Assembly (NCBI GenBank): GCA_965140765.1
Contig: OZ223307.1
Coordinates: forward strand, 62,001-126,000
Length of the DNA stretch: 64,000 bases
Reading direction: 5' to 3'
Source of the DNA: Sunxiuqinia sp963678245
Lineage (GTDB): Bacteria; Bacteroidota; Bacteroidia; Bacteroidales; Prolixibacteraceae
Shown here: positions 1 to 7,641 of the stretch, in pieces
Numbering within the stretch: the first letter of the stretch is position 1
Layout of the letters: every line of letters begins with the position of its first letter
Notes under the pieces: model-generated
What the model saw: only the letters and a program-made list of their open reading frames with translations
What the model was told of the DNA's origin: nothing
Database searches by the model: none
Made by a program: the position numbers and the translations under genes

Positions 1-1077
1 TTCAGGTTTCAACAATTCGGGATCAATATTCCCTTTTCGACAATTGCCAGCCACAGTGCTTAGCTGCGAGGAAAGACCTTCGATTGATAAATCGTCCGCA
101 TTTTTAACAGCTGGAACCATTAGTCCGCGCTCAGTATCAACGGCCAGTCCCAAATGCACTTTTTTGAACCAGCGCATACTATCGCCAATAAAATGTGTAT
201 TCGCTTGCGGATACTTTTTCAATGCTCTGATTACTGCCAAACAAACCAAGTCGTTGATGGTAATATTCTGAGATACCTCGCCAGCTTCCAGTTTTTTCTT
301 AAAGCTTTTACGCAAGGCCATAATTTGGCGGGCATCAGCACTCATATGGTGTGTTAACTGAGCTGAATTCTGCAGCGACTGATGCATTGATTTAGCAATT
401 AACTTACGGATGTTCGTCAATTTCTTCACTTCAAAGTCATCCCCATAAACCGGATTGTATGAAATAAGGTCGGCTGCGCTCGCACGGCCACCTAAGCCGG
501 TTGTTTCTTTAGCAGGTTCCAGACTCTCAGCTTGTGACTTTTCCTGAGCCAGCGGAGTTAATTGAGCAACAGACTCTGATGCAGCTTCAACATCCTGAGC
601 AATGATTCGTCCATGGGGGCCTGATCCTTTTACTTTCTCGTATGGTACGCCCATTTTCTCAGCCATCACTTTGGCACGAGGAGAAATGCGTATTTTGCCT
701 TCAGGTCTCTCATCCAAAACAACTGTTTTTTCTTCTTTTGCCGAAGATGTGTCAGTTGATGCAGCAGGAGCCTCTTCCTGTTCAGCTGAAGATTCCTCAG
801 CTGAATCACCATTCGGACGAAATTCGTCAACACTTTCGCCACTCTTTCCTAAAACAGCAACATTAATTAGTACGGGAACTTCATCTCCTTCCTCATAAAA
901 AATAGCCAATAGTTCGCCATCTTCTTTAGCTTCTTCTTCAAACGAAGCCTTGTCGGTTTCATACGAAAACAACATGTCGCCTGCCTTCACCTGATCACCG
1001 ACTTGCTTATACCATTCTCCAATGATACAAGTCTCAACAGATTGCCCCTGACGAGGCATAATTACCGGAATAGCCAT
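1..1077 (-). CDS. 2-oxo acid dehydrogenase E2 acyltransferase, partial (C-terminus off the left edge)
   Basis: The visible 359 residues are the N-terminal part of a dihydrolipoamide acyltransferase. A lipoyl domain comes first, with the lipoylation motif ETDKAS (Lys at about 43). An Ala/Ser/Glu-rich linker follows (about 90-125), then a peripheral subunit-binding domain (KIRISPRAKVMAEKMGV through GPHGRIIAQDVEAA, about 126-165). The start of the catalytic core is seen (KKLTNIRKLIAKSMHQS). The catalytic HxxxD motif lies outside the window. Such proteins move acyl groups from E1 to CoA on a swinging lipoyl arm, so the product is a cytoplasmic complex subunit. Whether the substrate is pyruvate, a branched-chain 2-oxo acid or acetoin cannot be told without the E1 genes. 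The start ATG (minus strand, 1077) is the first in frame and begins directly with the lipoyl domain. It is divergent from the GntR regulator, which probably controls it. Confidence 0.9.
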   Translation of the reverse strand, partial: MAIPVIMPRQGQSVETCIIGEWYKQVGDQVKAGDMLFSYETDKASFEEEAKEDGELLAIFYEEGDEVPVLINVAVLGKSGESVDEFRPNGDSAEESSAEQEEAPAASTDTSSAKEEKTVVLDERPEGKIRISPRAKVMAEKMGVPYEKVKGSGPHGRIIAQDVEAASESVAQLTPLAQEKSQAESLEPAKETTGLGGRASAADLISYNPVYGDDFEVKKLTNIRKLIAKSMHQSLQNSAQLTHHMSADARQIMALRKSFKKKLEAGEVSQNITINDLVCLAVIRALKKYPQANTHFIGDSMRWFKKVHLGLAVDTERGLMVPAVKNADDLSIEGLSSQLSTVAGNCRKGNIDPELLKPE

Positions 1078-1169
1078 AGTATACTAGTTTCACTTGTTAA
1101 TACATTAATCAAAATCAGATCCCCACAAAAAGCATTCAAACCCACACCTCACAACACATTTAAGGAATC

Positions 1170-1209
1170 AAGTTGTAAACTTACATTTTATAACTTGTAT
1201 TTACAAGTT
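1170..1209. promoter_or_regulatory. Palindromic operators in the E2/GntR divergent promoter region
   Basis: Two inverted repeats are seen directly. AACTTGTA-TT-TACAAGTT (1192-1209) is perfect with 8-base arms. AAGTT-GTA-AACTT (1170-1182) is shorter and sits about 25 bases (centre to centre) to its left. A lone ACTTGT half-site lies at 1092-1097, near the E2 start. GntR/HutC-type regulators bind such short dyads and commonly regulate themselves and the divergent gene. That the adjacent GntR protein binds here is inference. Confidence 0.55.
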
Positions 1210-1235
1210 GGTAATCGGAATTTAATATTTTTTCT

Positions 1236-1243
1236 TACTTTTG
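1236..1243 (+). promoter_or_regulatory. Putative -7 promoter box of the GntR gene
   Basis: TACTTTTG matches the Bacteroidota -7 consensus TAnnTTTG and lies 18 bases before the chosen ATG at 1262. It makes a TTG start at 1241 unlikely, because that codon falls within the box. I see no good -33 TTTG at the usual spacing. The perfect palindrome 1192-1209 ends 26 bases upstream, well placed for repression. Confidence 0.4.
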
Positions 1244-1261
1244 ATCATCATTACGCAACAC

Positions 1262-1978
1262 ATGGCTGAAGAAAATAAAATACCACAATACAAAAAATTG
1301 TACGAAACTCTGCGTCGACACATCGTATCAGGAGTTTACAAAGAAGGAAGTTTACTCCCATCAGAGAATGAGCTTTGTGCCGTCCACAGTATGACTCGAC
1401 CTACGGTTCGACATGCGCTAGAAGCCTTAGTTCAGGATGGATTTATTCAGAAAAAACAAGGGAAGGGTAGTATTGTACAAAAACCTCCGCAGGATATTGG
1501 AATCTTGTCCATCTCTGGAACTTCTTCGGCCATTGGGAAACAATACCTGCAAACACAAATAATACAGAAGCCACAAATAAAAGCGTGGACAATGCCTTTC
1601 AATTTTGACCTCGCCGAAGCTGAAAAAGATGTTGGCTGCATCTACATGGAACGTTTACGTTTTGTGAATGAGCAACCCGTTTTTTACGACATCAACCACA
1701 TTCCAAACATCAATCTACCACGCTTTACCAGTCGGACCTTCGAAAACAAATCACTTTTCGACACCTTAAGAACAGGCTATCAAATTGAAGTAAAAGGAGG
1801 AACACAGAAATTAAAAGCAATAAAGGCAACAGGAACAATAAGCCAGCTTTTAAAAATAAAAACAGGCGACCCGGTGCTCTACATGGAACGGAAATTATTA
1901 ACGAACCGCGAAGGATTTCACATTTACTCTACGATTTATTTCAATTCGGAGAAGCATGCTATTTTTGGAAATTTCTAG
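1262..1978 (+). CDS. GntR family transcriptional regulator with UTRA domain
   Basis: This 238-residue protein has an N-terminal winged helix of GntR type (IPQYKKLYETLRRHIVSG, SENELCAVHSMTRPTVRHAL, GFIQKKQGKGSIV, about 5-75). A C-terminal UTRA ligand-binding domain follows (about 90-235, with YMERLRF, VFYDINHIP and the closing VLYMERKLL segment). HutC-subfamily regulators bind a small effector in the UTRA domain and release a short palindromic operator. I chose ATG 1262 because an upstream TTG overlaps the predicted -7 box. The gene is divergent from the E2 gene with 184 bases between starts and two palindromes in the gap, so control of the dehydrogenase complex and of itself is the simplest reading. 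The effector is unknown. Confidence 0.9.
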   Translation: MAEENKIPQYKKLYETLRRHIVSGVYKEGSLLPSENELCAVHSMTRPTVRHALEALVQDGFIQKKQGKGSIVQKPPQDIGILSISGTSSAIGKQYLQTQIIQKPQIKAWTMPFNFDLAEAEKDVGCIYMERLRFVNEQPVFYDINHIPNINLPRFTSRTFENKSLFDTLRTGYQIEVKGGTQKLKAIKATGTISQLLKIKTGDPVLYMERKLLTNREGFHIYSTIYFNSEKHAIFGNF

Positions 1979-2002
1979 AAAAAAGGCAATTAGCATATAG
2001 AC

Positions 2003-2085
2003 AAAAAAAGTGGATGTCCGTGCATCCACCCCTAGCTGCACATGAATCTCTTGAGAAGAGACTTGGACATCCACAAAATATTTTC
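2003..2085 (-). ncRNA. Candidate structured small RNA (three-way junction ending in a T-tract)
   Basis: Read on the minus strand, 2074 to 2010 folds as a closed three-way junction. An outer 10-bp stem (GTGGATGTCC, 2065-2074, with 2010-2019) encloses a 6-bp hairpin (TCTCTT/AAGAGA, loop of three, 2047-2061) and a 5-bp hairpin (GTGCA/TGCAC, 2020-2041). The outer stem runs straight into seven Ts (2009-2003), as in an intrinsic terminator. A -7-like box, TAATTTTG, lies on the same strand at 2090-2097, so an RNA of about 80 nt would start near 2085. No protein gene on the minus strand ends here. On the plus strand the fold is followed by AAAATATTTT, a poorer terminator for the GntR gene. I do not recognise the family. 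It does not match lysine riboswitch features and lies upstream of the predicted lysC promoter. Confidence 0.45.
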
Positions 2086-2366
2086 ACTTCAAAATTAGCG
2101 AGTATTTTACAGATAATTAAGATATTTTACAACACCTCGAAAGACAGTGATTTCTAAAATAGAATATTAAGGATTAAACGATTGATCTCACACATCTTTT
2201 TAACTTAAATAGATACATCGAAATCCAATTCAATCAGTCATTGATTAATATTAATTCAAAAACAGTGAATAAATATTCGCCAGTAAGGTGCATCGCTTTA
2301 TAAATTAGCAAAAAATTTTCATCTTTGTGCCTCGAAAAAATACGTTAAAAGATTAAAGCTCAAAAC
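2075..2366. other. Gene-free stretch before lysC
   Basis: This AT-rich spacer between the structured element and lysC has no convincing open reading frame. It contains the minus-strand -7-like box TAATTTTG (2090-2097) and the putative lysC promoter (2297-2327). I see nothing else that can be supported. Confidence 0.5.
2297..2327 (+). promoter_or_regulatory. Putative lysC-lysA promoter
   Basis: TTTA (2297-2300), 19 bases, then CATCTTTG (2320-2327). Each element differs by one base from the Bacteroidota consensus TTTG-N19-TAnnTTTG, and the spacing is right. The implied leader is about 35 bases, too short for a riboswitch. Confidence 0.45.
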
Positions 2367-3683
2367 ATGAAAGTTTTAAAATTCGGTGGTACTTCAGTTG
2401 GCAATGTTGAAAATATGAATGCAGTAATGAAACTGATTACCGATGGAGAGAAAAAGCTGGTTGTGCTTTCTGCCATGTCAGGAACAACCAATGCTTTAGT
2501 TGAAATTTCTGATTATCTGTACAAGAAAAACAAAGACGTTGCCCGCTCGCAAATCGGCAAACTTGAAAGCAAATACAAGAAGGTAGTTGACAAACTTTTT
2601 AAAGCTGACACTCAAAAACAAGAAGGACTAAAAATTATTAAAAAGAGTTTTGATACGATACGTAAGCAAGCCAACGGAGTATTTGGCCCAATTAAAGAGC
2701 AAACAATTCTCGCTCAGGGAGAGTTAATCTCAACCGCTTTCTTCTCCCAATTAATGCTTGAAAATGGCTATAAAACTAAATTGCTACCTGCACTTGATTT
2801 TATGCGGATTGACGAGGAAAAAGCAGCAGATTTACAAGCGATAAAAACCAACATCGCAAAAGTACTGGAAGAGGTTGGTGAAGCGGATTACTATATTACC
2901 CAAGGTTTTATTTGCCGTAACGAAAAAGAAGAGATCGACAACCTTCAACGCGGGGGCTCAGACTATACAGCCTCATTGATTGGTGCTGCGATTGAAGCCG
3001 ACGAAATACAAATATGGACTGACATTGATGGATTTCACAATAATGACCCCCGCTATGTTAATAACACCAAGAAGATTGAACAGCTTTCATTTGATGAAAC
3101 AGCTGAGCTGGCTTATTTTGGAGCAAAAATCTTACACCCACAAACGGTACTTCCGGCTAAATTACACAACATCCCGGTTCGTCTGAAAAATACGATGAAC
3201 CCCACAGACAGTGGAACTCTAATCACATCAGAAACCAGCGGCACCGGGATTAAGGCAGTTGCTGCAAAAGATGGTATCACTGCCATCAAAATCAAGTCGG
3301 ACCGAATGTTGATGGCCTATGGCTTCCTGAAAAGTGTTTTTGAAATTTTTGAATTTTTCAAAACACCGATTGACATGATTTCTACTTCGGAGGTTGCCGT
3401 TTCACTGACCATTGACAACACCCGAAAACTGAAAGACATTATTAAGGAACTGAAAGAATATGGTGAAGTTCAAATTGATGAAAACCAAACCATCATTTGC
3501 ATTGTTGGTGATATCATTGCCGAAGAACGTGGTTTTGCAGCAAAGGTATTTGACGCACTAGAAGGTATCCCTATCCGTATGATTTCATATGGTGGAAGCC
3601 GTCACAATATTTCTTTACTGGTTTCAACAAACCACAAGCAAGAAACGCTTCAGGCTATTAGTGATAACCTGTTGGAAAATTAG
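2367..3683 (+). CDS. lysC: Aspartate kinase
   Basis: This enzyme phosphorylates L-aspartate to 4-phospho-L-aspartate, the first step to lysine/diaminopimelate, threonine and methionine. The N-terminal amino-acid-kinase domain starts with KFGGTSVGNV (3-12) and includes LAQGELIS and the substrate-binding segment FICRNEKEEI...RGGSDYTASL (about 187-215). Two ACT-type regulatory repeats fill the C-terminus (about 300-438: IKIKSDRMLM..., IICIVGD...). At 438 residues it is the usual length for a monofunctional enzyme, without a homoserine dehydrogenase domain. lysA follows after a single base, so this copy probably serves lysine and peptidoglycan DAP supply. The ACT domains imply amino-acid feedback; which amino acid cannot be read from sequence. 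Confidence 0.95.
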   Translation: MKVLKFGGTSVGNVENMNAVMKLITDGEKKLVVLSAMSGTTNALVEISDYLYKKNKDVARSQIGKLESKYKKVVDKLFKADTQKQEGLKIIKKSFDTIRKQANGVFGPIKEQTILAQGELISTAFFSQLMLENGYKTKLLPALDFMRIDEEKAADLQAIKTNIAKVLEEVGEADYYITQGFICRNEKEEIDNLQRGGSDYTASLIGAAIEADEIQIWTDIDGFHNNDPRYVNNTKKIEQLSFDETAELAYFGAKILHPQTVLPAKLHNIPVRLKNTMNPTDSGTLITSETSGTGIKAVAAKDGITAIKIKSDRMLMAYGFLKSVFEIFEFFKTPIDMISTSEVAVSLTIDNTRKLKDIIKELKEYGEVQIDENQTIICIVGDIIAEERGFAAKVFDALEGIPIRMISYGGSRHNISLLVSTNHKQETLQAISDNLLEN

Positions 3684-3684
3684 A

Positions 3685-4848
3685 ATGATCGATCCAAAAA
3701 CAATCAGCCAGTTTCAAAAGCTGGAGACTCCTTTTTACTATTACGACTTGGACTTGTTGTACAAAACATTGTCGAAAATTAAAAGCGAAAGCGAAAAGTA
3801 TGACTATCATGTTCACTATGCGGTAAAGGCCAATGCAAATGACAAGGTATTGGAAACAATATTTTCACAGAATTTAGGAGCTGATTGTGTTAGTGGAAAT
3901 GAAATTATAAAAGCCAGGGCTCATGGAGTTCCTGGCTCTAAAATAGCGTTTGCCGGTGTTGGAAAAACCGAAAAGGAAATAACAACAGCTCTGCAAAACG
4001 ATATTTTCAGCTTCAACTGCGAATCGATTCCTGAAATTGAAGTCATCAACGAACTGGCAGGAAAAATGGGCAAGATTGCCCCAATAGCCATTCGCATCAA
4101 TCCAAACGTTGACCCAAAAACACACAAATATATTACCACCGGTTTAAACGAAAACAAGTTTGGAGTTAACCATTGGGATTTTGAAAAAATCAGCAAATTG
4201 ATCCCATCGTTTAATCACATCAAACTTACCGGACTGCATTTTCATATTGGCTCACAAATTACCGACATCAACGTATTTAAAGAGCTAAGTCAGAAAATCA
4301 ATACAATTTCGAAGTGGTTCGAAGATCACGGATTCAATCTGCAGCACATTAATGTTGGCGGAGGCTTGGGTATTGACTACGAAAATCCAACATCCAATCC
4401 ATTCTCTGATTTTGGAGCCTACTTCAAAGCTTTTAACGCACACCTGCAATTAAAGCCAAATCAGGAACTGCATGTCGAACTTGGCCGGTCGGTTGTTGGA
4501 CAGTGCGGACATTTAATTACTAAAGTCCTCTATGTCAAAGAAGGGCTAAACGTCAAATTTCTTATTACAGATGCTGGAATGACTGAACTCATTCGCCCGA
4601 TGCTTTATCAGGCAAAGCATAAAATTAGCAATCTTACGTCGAAGCTGCCAAATCAAACTTATGATGTTGTGGGCCCGATTTGTGAGAGCACTGATGTTTT
4701 TGCAAAAGGAATTGACTTGCCGGGATCGAAACGCGGCGATCTACTTGCCATCCATTCAGCGGGTGCGTACGGTGAGGTTATGGCATCAAATTACAACCTT
4801 CGCGACACTGTAAAGTCGATTACAAACATTGAGCTAACACAATCATAA
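3685..4848 (+). CDS. lysA: Diaminopimelate decarboxylase
   Basis: A PLP-dependent fold-III decarboxylase that converts meso-diaminopimelate to L-lysine and CO2, the last step of lysine synthesis. The PLP lysine is K48 in YAVKAN. Other seen motifs are HFHIGSQI, the phosphate-binding NVGGGLGIDY, ELGRSVVG, the substrate-binding CESTDVF near the C-terminus, and GAYGEVMASNYN. The product has 387 residues. ATG 3685 is chosen because it starts one base after the lysC stop and gives the usual N-terminus; an upstream in-frame start would lie inside lysC. The lysC-lysA pairing links the first and last steps of one pathway in a single transcription unit. About 125 AT-rich bases follow before the next gene. 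Confidence 0.95.
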   Translation: MIDPKTISQFQKLETPFYYYDLDLLYKTLSKIKSESEKYDYHVHYAVKANANDKVLETIFSQNLGADCVSGNEIIKARAHGVPGSKIAFAGVGKTEKEITTALQNDIFSFNCESIPEIEVINELAGKMGKIAPIAIRINPNVDPKTHKYITTGLNENKFGVNHWDFEKISKLIPSFNHIKLTGLHFHIGSQITDINVFKELSQKINTISKWFEDHGFNLQHINVGGGLGIDYENPTSNPFSDFGAYFKAFNAHLQLKPNQELHVELGRSVVGQCGHLITKVLYVKEGLNVKFLITDAGMTELIRPMLYQAKHKISNLTSKLPNQTYDVVGPICESTDVFAKGIDLPGSKRGDLLAIHSAGAYGEVMASNYNLRDTVKSITNIELTQS

Positions 4849-4940
4849 CCTTGTCTTTTTAATTGATTCTCAAGGCAAAGAAAAAAGATAAATTATTCGG
4901 TTATTTTGCTCAATTAATTTTTTTAGTAGTAAAAATAGTA

Positions 4941-4948
4941 TACATTTG
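4941..4948 (+). promoter_or_regulatory. Putative -7 promoter box of the RRM gene
   Basis: TACATTTG is a full match to TAnnTTTG, 26 bases before the RRM start codon. The region between is almost only A and T with no Shine-Dalgarno sequence, which is normal in this phylum. No clear -33 TTTG at 19-21 bases. Confidence 0.45.
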
Positions 4949-4974
4949 TCGCTCACATATTTTATTTTTTTATT

Positions 4975-5331
4975 ATGAACATTTTTGTAGGAAACCTCAA
5001 TTACGCAATTACTGAAGATGATATGCGTGAGATTTTTGAGGAGTATGGTGAATTAAGCTCAGTAAAATTGATCACTGATAAATTCACTGGTAGAAGTAAA
5101 GGTTTCGGATTCGTTGAAATGCCTGACGCAGACGAAGCTAAAAAAGCCATTGAAGAATTAAATGGCGCAGAAGTCGAAGGACGTTCTATGGTTGTTAATG
5201 AGTCTATCGAGAAAAAGAGAGACAACAATCGTGGTGGCGGTGGCTTCCGTGGCGGCAACAGCCGTGGCGGTGGTAACGGCGGTTACGGCGGTGGTGGCCG
5301 TAGAGACAACAATTTCAGATCAAACTACTAA
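4975..5331 (+). CDS. RRM-type RNA-binding protein with Gly/Arg-rich tail
   Basis: A single RNA-recognition motif fills residues 1-80, with RNP2 IFVGNL (3-8) and RNP1 KGFGFVEM (42-49). A tail of about 35 residues rich in Gly, Arg and Asn follows (GGGFRGG, RGGGNGG repeats). Small RRM proteins of this form are abundant in Bacteroidota, where they are proposed to act as general RNA-binding proteins in species without Hfq. Cytoplasmic, 118 residues. The cold-shock gene starts 15 bases after the stop and shares the terminator at 5618, so the two RNA-binding proteins are probably co-transcribed. The repeat-rich tail is coded by GGC/GGT-rich DNA, giving a local GC peak in an AT-rich area. Confidence 0.92.
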   Translation: MNIFVGNLNYAITEDDMREIFEEYGELSSVKLITDKFTGRSKGFGFVEMPDADEAKKAIEELNGAEVEGRSMVVNESIEKKRDNNRGGGGFRGGNSRGGGNGGYGGGGRRDNNFRSNY

Positions 5332-5334
5332 TTC

Positions 5335-5340
5335 AGGAGG
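5335..5340 (+). promoter_or_regulatory. Perfect Shine-Dalgarno before the cold-shock gene
   Basis: AGGAGG sits six bases before ATG 5347 and decides the start (a TTG at 5341 abuts it). Such full-length Shine-Dalgarno sequences are rare in Bacteroidota, and most genes in this window lack one. It may give the downstream gene of the pair its own strong translation. Confidence 0.6.
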
Positions 5341-5346
5341 TTGATT

Positions 5347-5544
5347 ATGAAAGGTACTGTAAAATGGTATGACGCAACCAAAGGTTTTGGATTTATCCTA
5401 ACCGAGGATAACAAAGACATCTTTGTTCACCGTTCTGGTTTAGTTGATGCCTACGCTGGTCTTGAAACAGACGAGACTGTAGAATTTGAAGTTGGACAAG
5501 GAAACAAAGGTCCAATTGCAACGAACGTTACTAAAGTAGACTAA
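5347..5544 (+). CDS. Cold-shock domain protein (CspA family)
   Basis: A 65-residue single cold-shock domain that starts with MKGTVKWYDATKGFGFI. RNP1 is KGFGFI (12-17) and RNP2 is DIFVHRS. These five-stranded barrels bind single-stranded RNA and DNA and melt RNA secondary structure; not all members are cold-induced. It follows the RRM gene by 15 bases and ends before a strong terminator. The start is fixed by the AGGAGG at 5335-5340. The leader is too short for the long thermosensor leaders known in enteric cspA, and no such structure is visible. Confidence 0.95.
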   Translation: MKGTVKWYDATKGFGFILTEDNKDIFVHRSGLVDAYAGLETDETVEFEVGQGNKGPIATNVTKVD

Positions 5545-5617
5545 TTCTGAGATTGGAGCGGGTACTTGATTTAAGTCGGCTCCTTCAATTAACGATATTT
5601 TCACTACTTGTATTATT

Positions 5618-5646
5618 AAAAGCCTGGCTTCGGTCAGGCTTTTTTT
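5618..5646 (+). terminator. Intrinsic terminator of the RRM-csp unit
   Basis: AAAAGCCTG (5618-5626) pairs with CAGGCTTTT (5635-5643) around an 8-base loop, and the T-run continues to 5646. The hairpin with T-tract lies 73 bases after the csp stop codon. Confidence 0.85.
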
Positions 5647-5806
5647 ATGGTTTACACAGCAACCTCTAGGTTACAGCAACTACTTATAATCGGTACAAAC
5701 TACTTCACAATACATAGGAAATAATTTAATTCAATTACCTTTAGACTAAGTAAAAATCTAGCTCCTAGAAATGCAACAGAGTCAAACTACTCCATTACTA
5801 TTTTTC

Positions 5807-6361
5807 ATGAAAACATATCTTAGCATATTCCTATTAATACTCTTAACAACATCACTATCAGCACAAAAGAGTACATTTGGATTTAAATTAGGCCCAAACT
5901 ATTTCTACTCTTCTGAAATAGATGACCCGATCGGGAAGTACCAGCTTGGAGCAGCTTCGAATTTTAAAGTATATAAATTTATATCCATCCAGACTGAATT
6001 CCTCTTTGTAAAGAAAGCCTTTGAAGAGCCTTATCGAGATTCCTGGGAAGTGAAAGCCAAAGGCAGTTATTTGGATATCCCCGTTTTCATCCAGTTCCAA
6101 CCAATCAAACAAATAGCCATTTATTCCGGGGGACAAATCGGTTTTAGGCTTAACCATGAGCTGAAATATAACCACACAAATAAATTATATACAGCACAGG
6201 AAAGAAGTTTAGAAAAAGTGCCACTTGGTCTTTTAGCCGGTGTTTCGATTCACCACATTGAACATTGGAGCCTGGAAGGACGATATTCCGTAGAGATTGC
6301 GAGAAGCAGCAGTTCATTAGACTTCAGAGGATGGCAATTCTTTTTGAATTATACATTCTGA
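5807..6361 (+). CDS. Small outer-membrane beta-barrel protein (porin-like, OMP_b-brl type)
   Basis: A 184-residue secreted protein. The first about 20 residues form a signal peptide (MKTYLSIFLLILLTTSLSAQ). The rest is built of alternating hydrophobic strands (FGFKLGPNYFY, FISIQTEFLFVKK, IAIYSGGQIGFRLNHELKYN, HWSLEGRYSVEIARS) and ends in Phe, as expected for an outer-membrane barrel of about eight strands. The start at 5807 is preferred over an ATG at 5771 because it places the signal peptide at the N-terminus. Function is not known; such proteins are often annotated as porin family. It is preceded by the csp terminator and followed by a convergent gene 12 bases away. Confidence 0.75.
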   Translation: MKTYLSIFLLILLTTSLSAQKSTFGFKLGPNYFYSSEIDDPIGKYQLGAASNFKVYKFISIQTEFLFVKKAFEEPYRDSWEVKAKGSYLDIPVFIQFQPIKQIAIYSGGQIGFRLNHELKYNHTNKLYTAQERSLEKVPLGLLAGVSIHHIEHWSLEGRYSVEIARSSSSLDFRGWQFFLNYTF

Positions 6362-6373
6362 AAAAAAGCAAAT

Positions 6374-7138
6374 TTATACTGAGCGGATCTCTGTTGCCCG
6401 ATGCCGCGATGTCAGCTCAATCAGGTACTGCTCCTTTAATGGCTCAAATACACTATAAGCTTTTTCAGGAGTATTATTTTCTCCTGAAATATGGCTTAAA
6501 AGAATGGTGTGCAGTTCATTACCGGCAAACTCCCTCAAAAGCACAAAAGCCTGATCATTCGATAGATGTCCAACTGACGAAGCAACACGCTGCTTGAGAT
6601 GATAGGGATATCGACCATTCTTTAGCATCTCTTCATCGTAGTTACTTTCCAGAAAAACGGCATGACATTTAGCAAATTCTGTTTTAACTCTTTCGCAGGC
6701 CTCACCAATATCAGTCATTACGCCAACATGCTTCCCAGCATAAGAAACCCTGAACGAACAGGCATCAGCGGCATCGTGTTGTTTGGTAAATGGGAAAACA
6801 GCAAACTCTCCCAGCTGGAATTCAAAATTTGGCTCGAACCATCGCGGGTTATCTGGTCGAACTGCTTTGCGCATCGCCAAAAATGTTTTTTTAGTGAGGT
6901 AAACCGGAAGATGAAGTCGTTTACTCAAAACCCTTGCTCCGCGACAATGATCGCTATGTTCATGTGTAATTAAAACGGCTTTTATTTTCGATTGATCGAT
7001 CTGCTTTTCTGCCAGACGTACCTGTAACTGTCTGGCCGACAATCCGGAGTCAATCAGCAAGGCTTCGGTTTCATTTCCGATGTAGTAGCAATTTCCATTA
7101 CTTCCCGAGGCCAATGCACAAATCTCCAACTTATTCAC
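6374..7138 (-). CDS. MBL-fold metallo-hydrolase (YycJ/WalJ-like)
   Basis: A 254-residue metallo-beta-lactamase-fold hydrolase. The N-terminus ALASGSNGNCYYIGNE is typical of the YycJ/WalJ group. The metal motif HEHSDH is at 59-64, and further ligands include SNYDEEML and the C-terminal LLSHISGENN region. WalJ relatives have been linked to coordination of cell division with DNA replication and to 5'-to-3' exonuclease activity; transfer of that role to this protein is inference. Its start overlaps the aroK stop by four bases (ATGA), so translation is probably coupled. It is the last gene of the parE-parC-aroK unit, and the convergent barrel gene ends 12 bases away. Confidence 0.85.
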   Translation of the reverse strand: MNKLEICALASGSNGNCYYIGNETEALLIDSGLSARQLQVRLAEKQIDQSKIKAVLITHEHSDHCRGARVLSKRLHLPVYLTKKTFLAMRKAVRPDNPRWFEPNFEFQLGEFAVFPFTKQHDAADACSFRVSYAGKHVGVMTDIGEACERVKTEFAKCHAVFLESNYDEEMLKNGRYPYHLKQRVASSVGHLSNDQAFVLLREFAGNELHTILLSHISGENNTPEKAYSVFEPLKEQYLIELTSRHRATEIRSV

Positions 7139-7641
7139 TTTTCTCCTTCCATTTCAGCAACAACATCTTCGGCCTGAATATCTTTTCCTTTGAGTACACA
7201 TTTGGCTTTCTCATAAAACGGTCGCCGTTTAGCCATCATGCTTTCAATAAAATCAACCAACTCATCCGGTGATTTTCCTTTGATCAACGGACGTTCGGTT
7301 TTAGACTGCATCAACCGACTGGCCAATTCTTCAGCATCAACATCTAAAAAGACACAAAACCCGGATTGATTCATCACATCTATATTATCAAAAAAGCAGG
7401 GAGCACCACCCCCCGTTGCAATTACTGCACTTTCAAACTCGGCAACTTCTTTTAAAGATGTGTGTTCCTTTTTTCGGAAAGCATCTTCTCCTTCCTGCTC
7501 AAAAATCTGAGGAATGGTTTTAAAGTACTTCTCCTCAATGTATTTATCCAAATCGATAAAAGGTACACCTAGCTCTTGCGACAACTTGCGGCCTATGGTT
7601 GATTTCCCTGAGGCCATATATCCAATCAAAAATATTTTCAT
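7135..7641 (-). CDS. aroK: Shikimate kinase
   Basis: A 168-residue P-loop kinase that phosphorylates shikimate to shikimate 3-phosphate in aromatic amino-acid synthesis. Seen: Walker A GYMASGKST (7-15), the shikimate-binding FIDLDKYIEE (about 29-38), FRKKEH with the substrate arginine, VIATGGGAP (about 73-81) and the lid region MQSKTERPL. Length is normal. Its ATG shares a base with the parC stop codon (TAATG) and its own stop overlaps the following hydrolase start, so the three are translated from one message. No other aro genes are nearby. Confidence 0.95.
   Translation of the reverse strand: MKIFLIGYMASGKSTIGRKLSQELGVPFIDLDKYIEEKYFKTIPQIFEQEGEDAFRKKEHTSLKEVAEFESAVIATGGGAPCFFDNIDVMNQSGFCVFLDVDAEELASRLMQSKTERPLIKGKSPDELVDFIESMMAKRRPFYEKAKCVLKGKDIQAEDVVAEMEGEK

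Noticed and set aside
1241..1261. TTG start for the GntR gene
   Set aside because: The codon lies inside the predicted -7 promoter box, and the added residues are not part of the family.
2010..2074. Lysine riboswitch upstream of lysC
   Set aside because: The fold is only 65 bases, lacks the multi-helix lysine riboswitch motifs, and lies upstream of the likely lysC promoter about 35 bases from the start codon.
2010..2074. MITE or small mobile element with terminal inverted repeats
   Set aside because: The 10-base ends could be read as terminal repeats, but no target-site duplication or second copy is seen in the window, and the inner hairpins favour an RNA fold.
4849..4890. Terminator after lysA
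   Set aside because: CCTTG and CAAGG can pair over a long loop, but there is no T-tract and the stem is weak.
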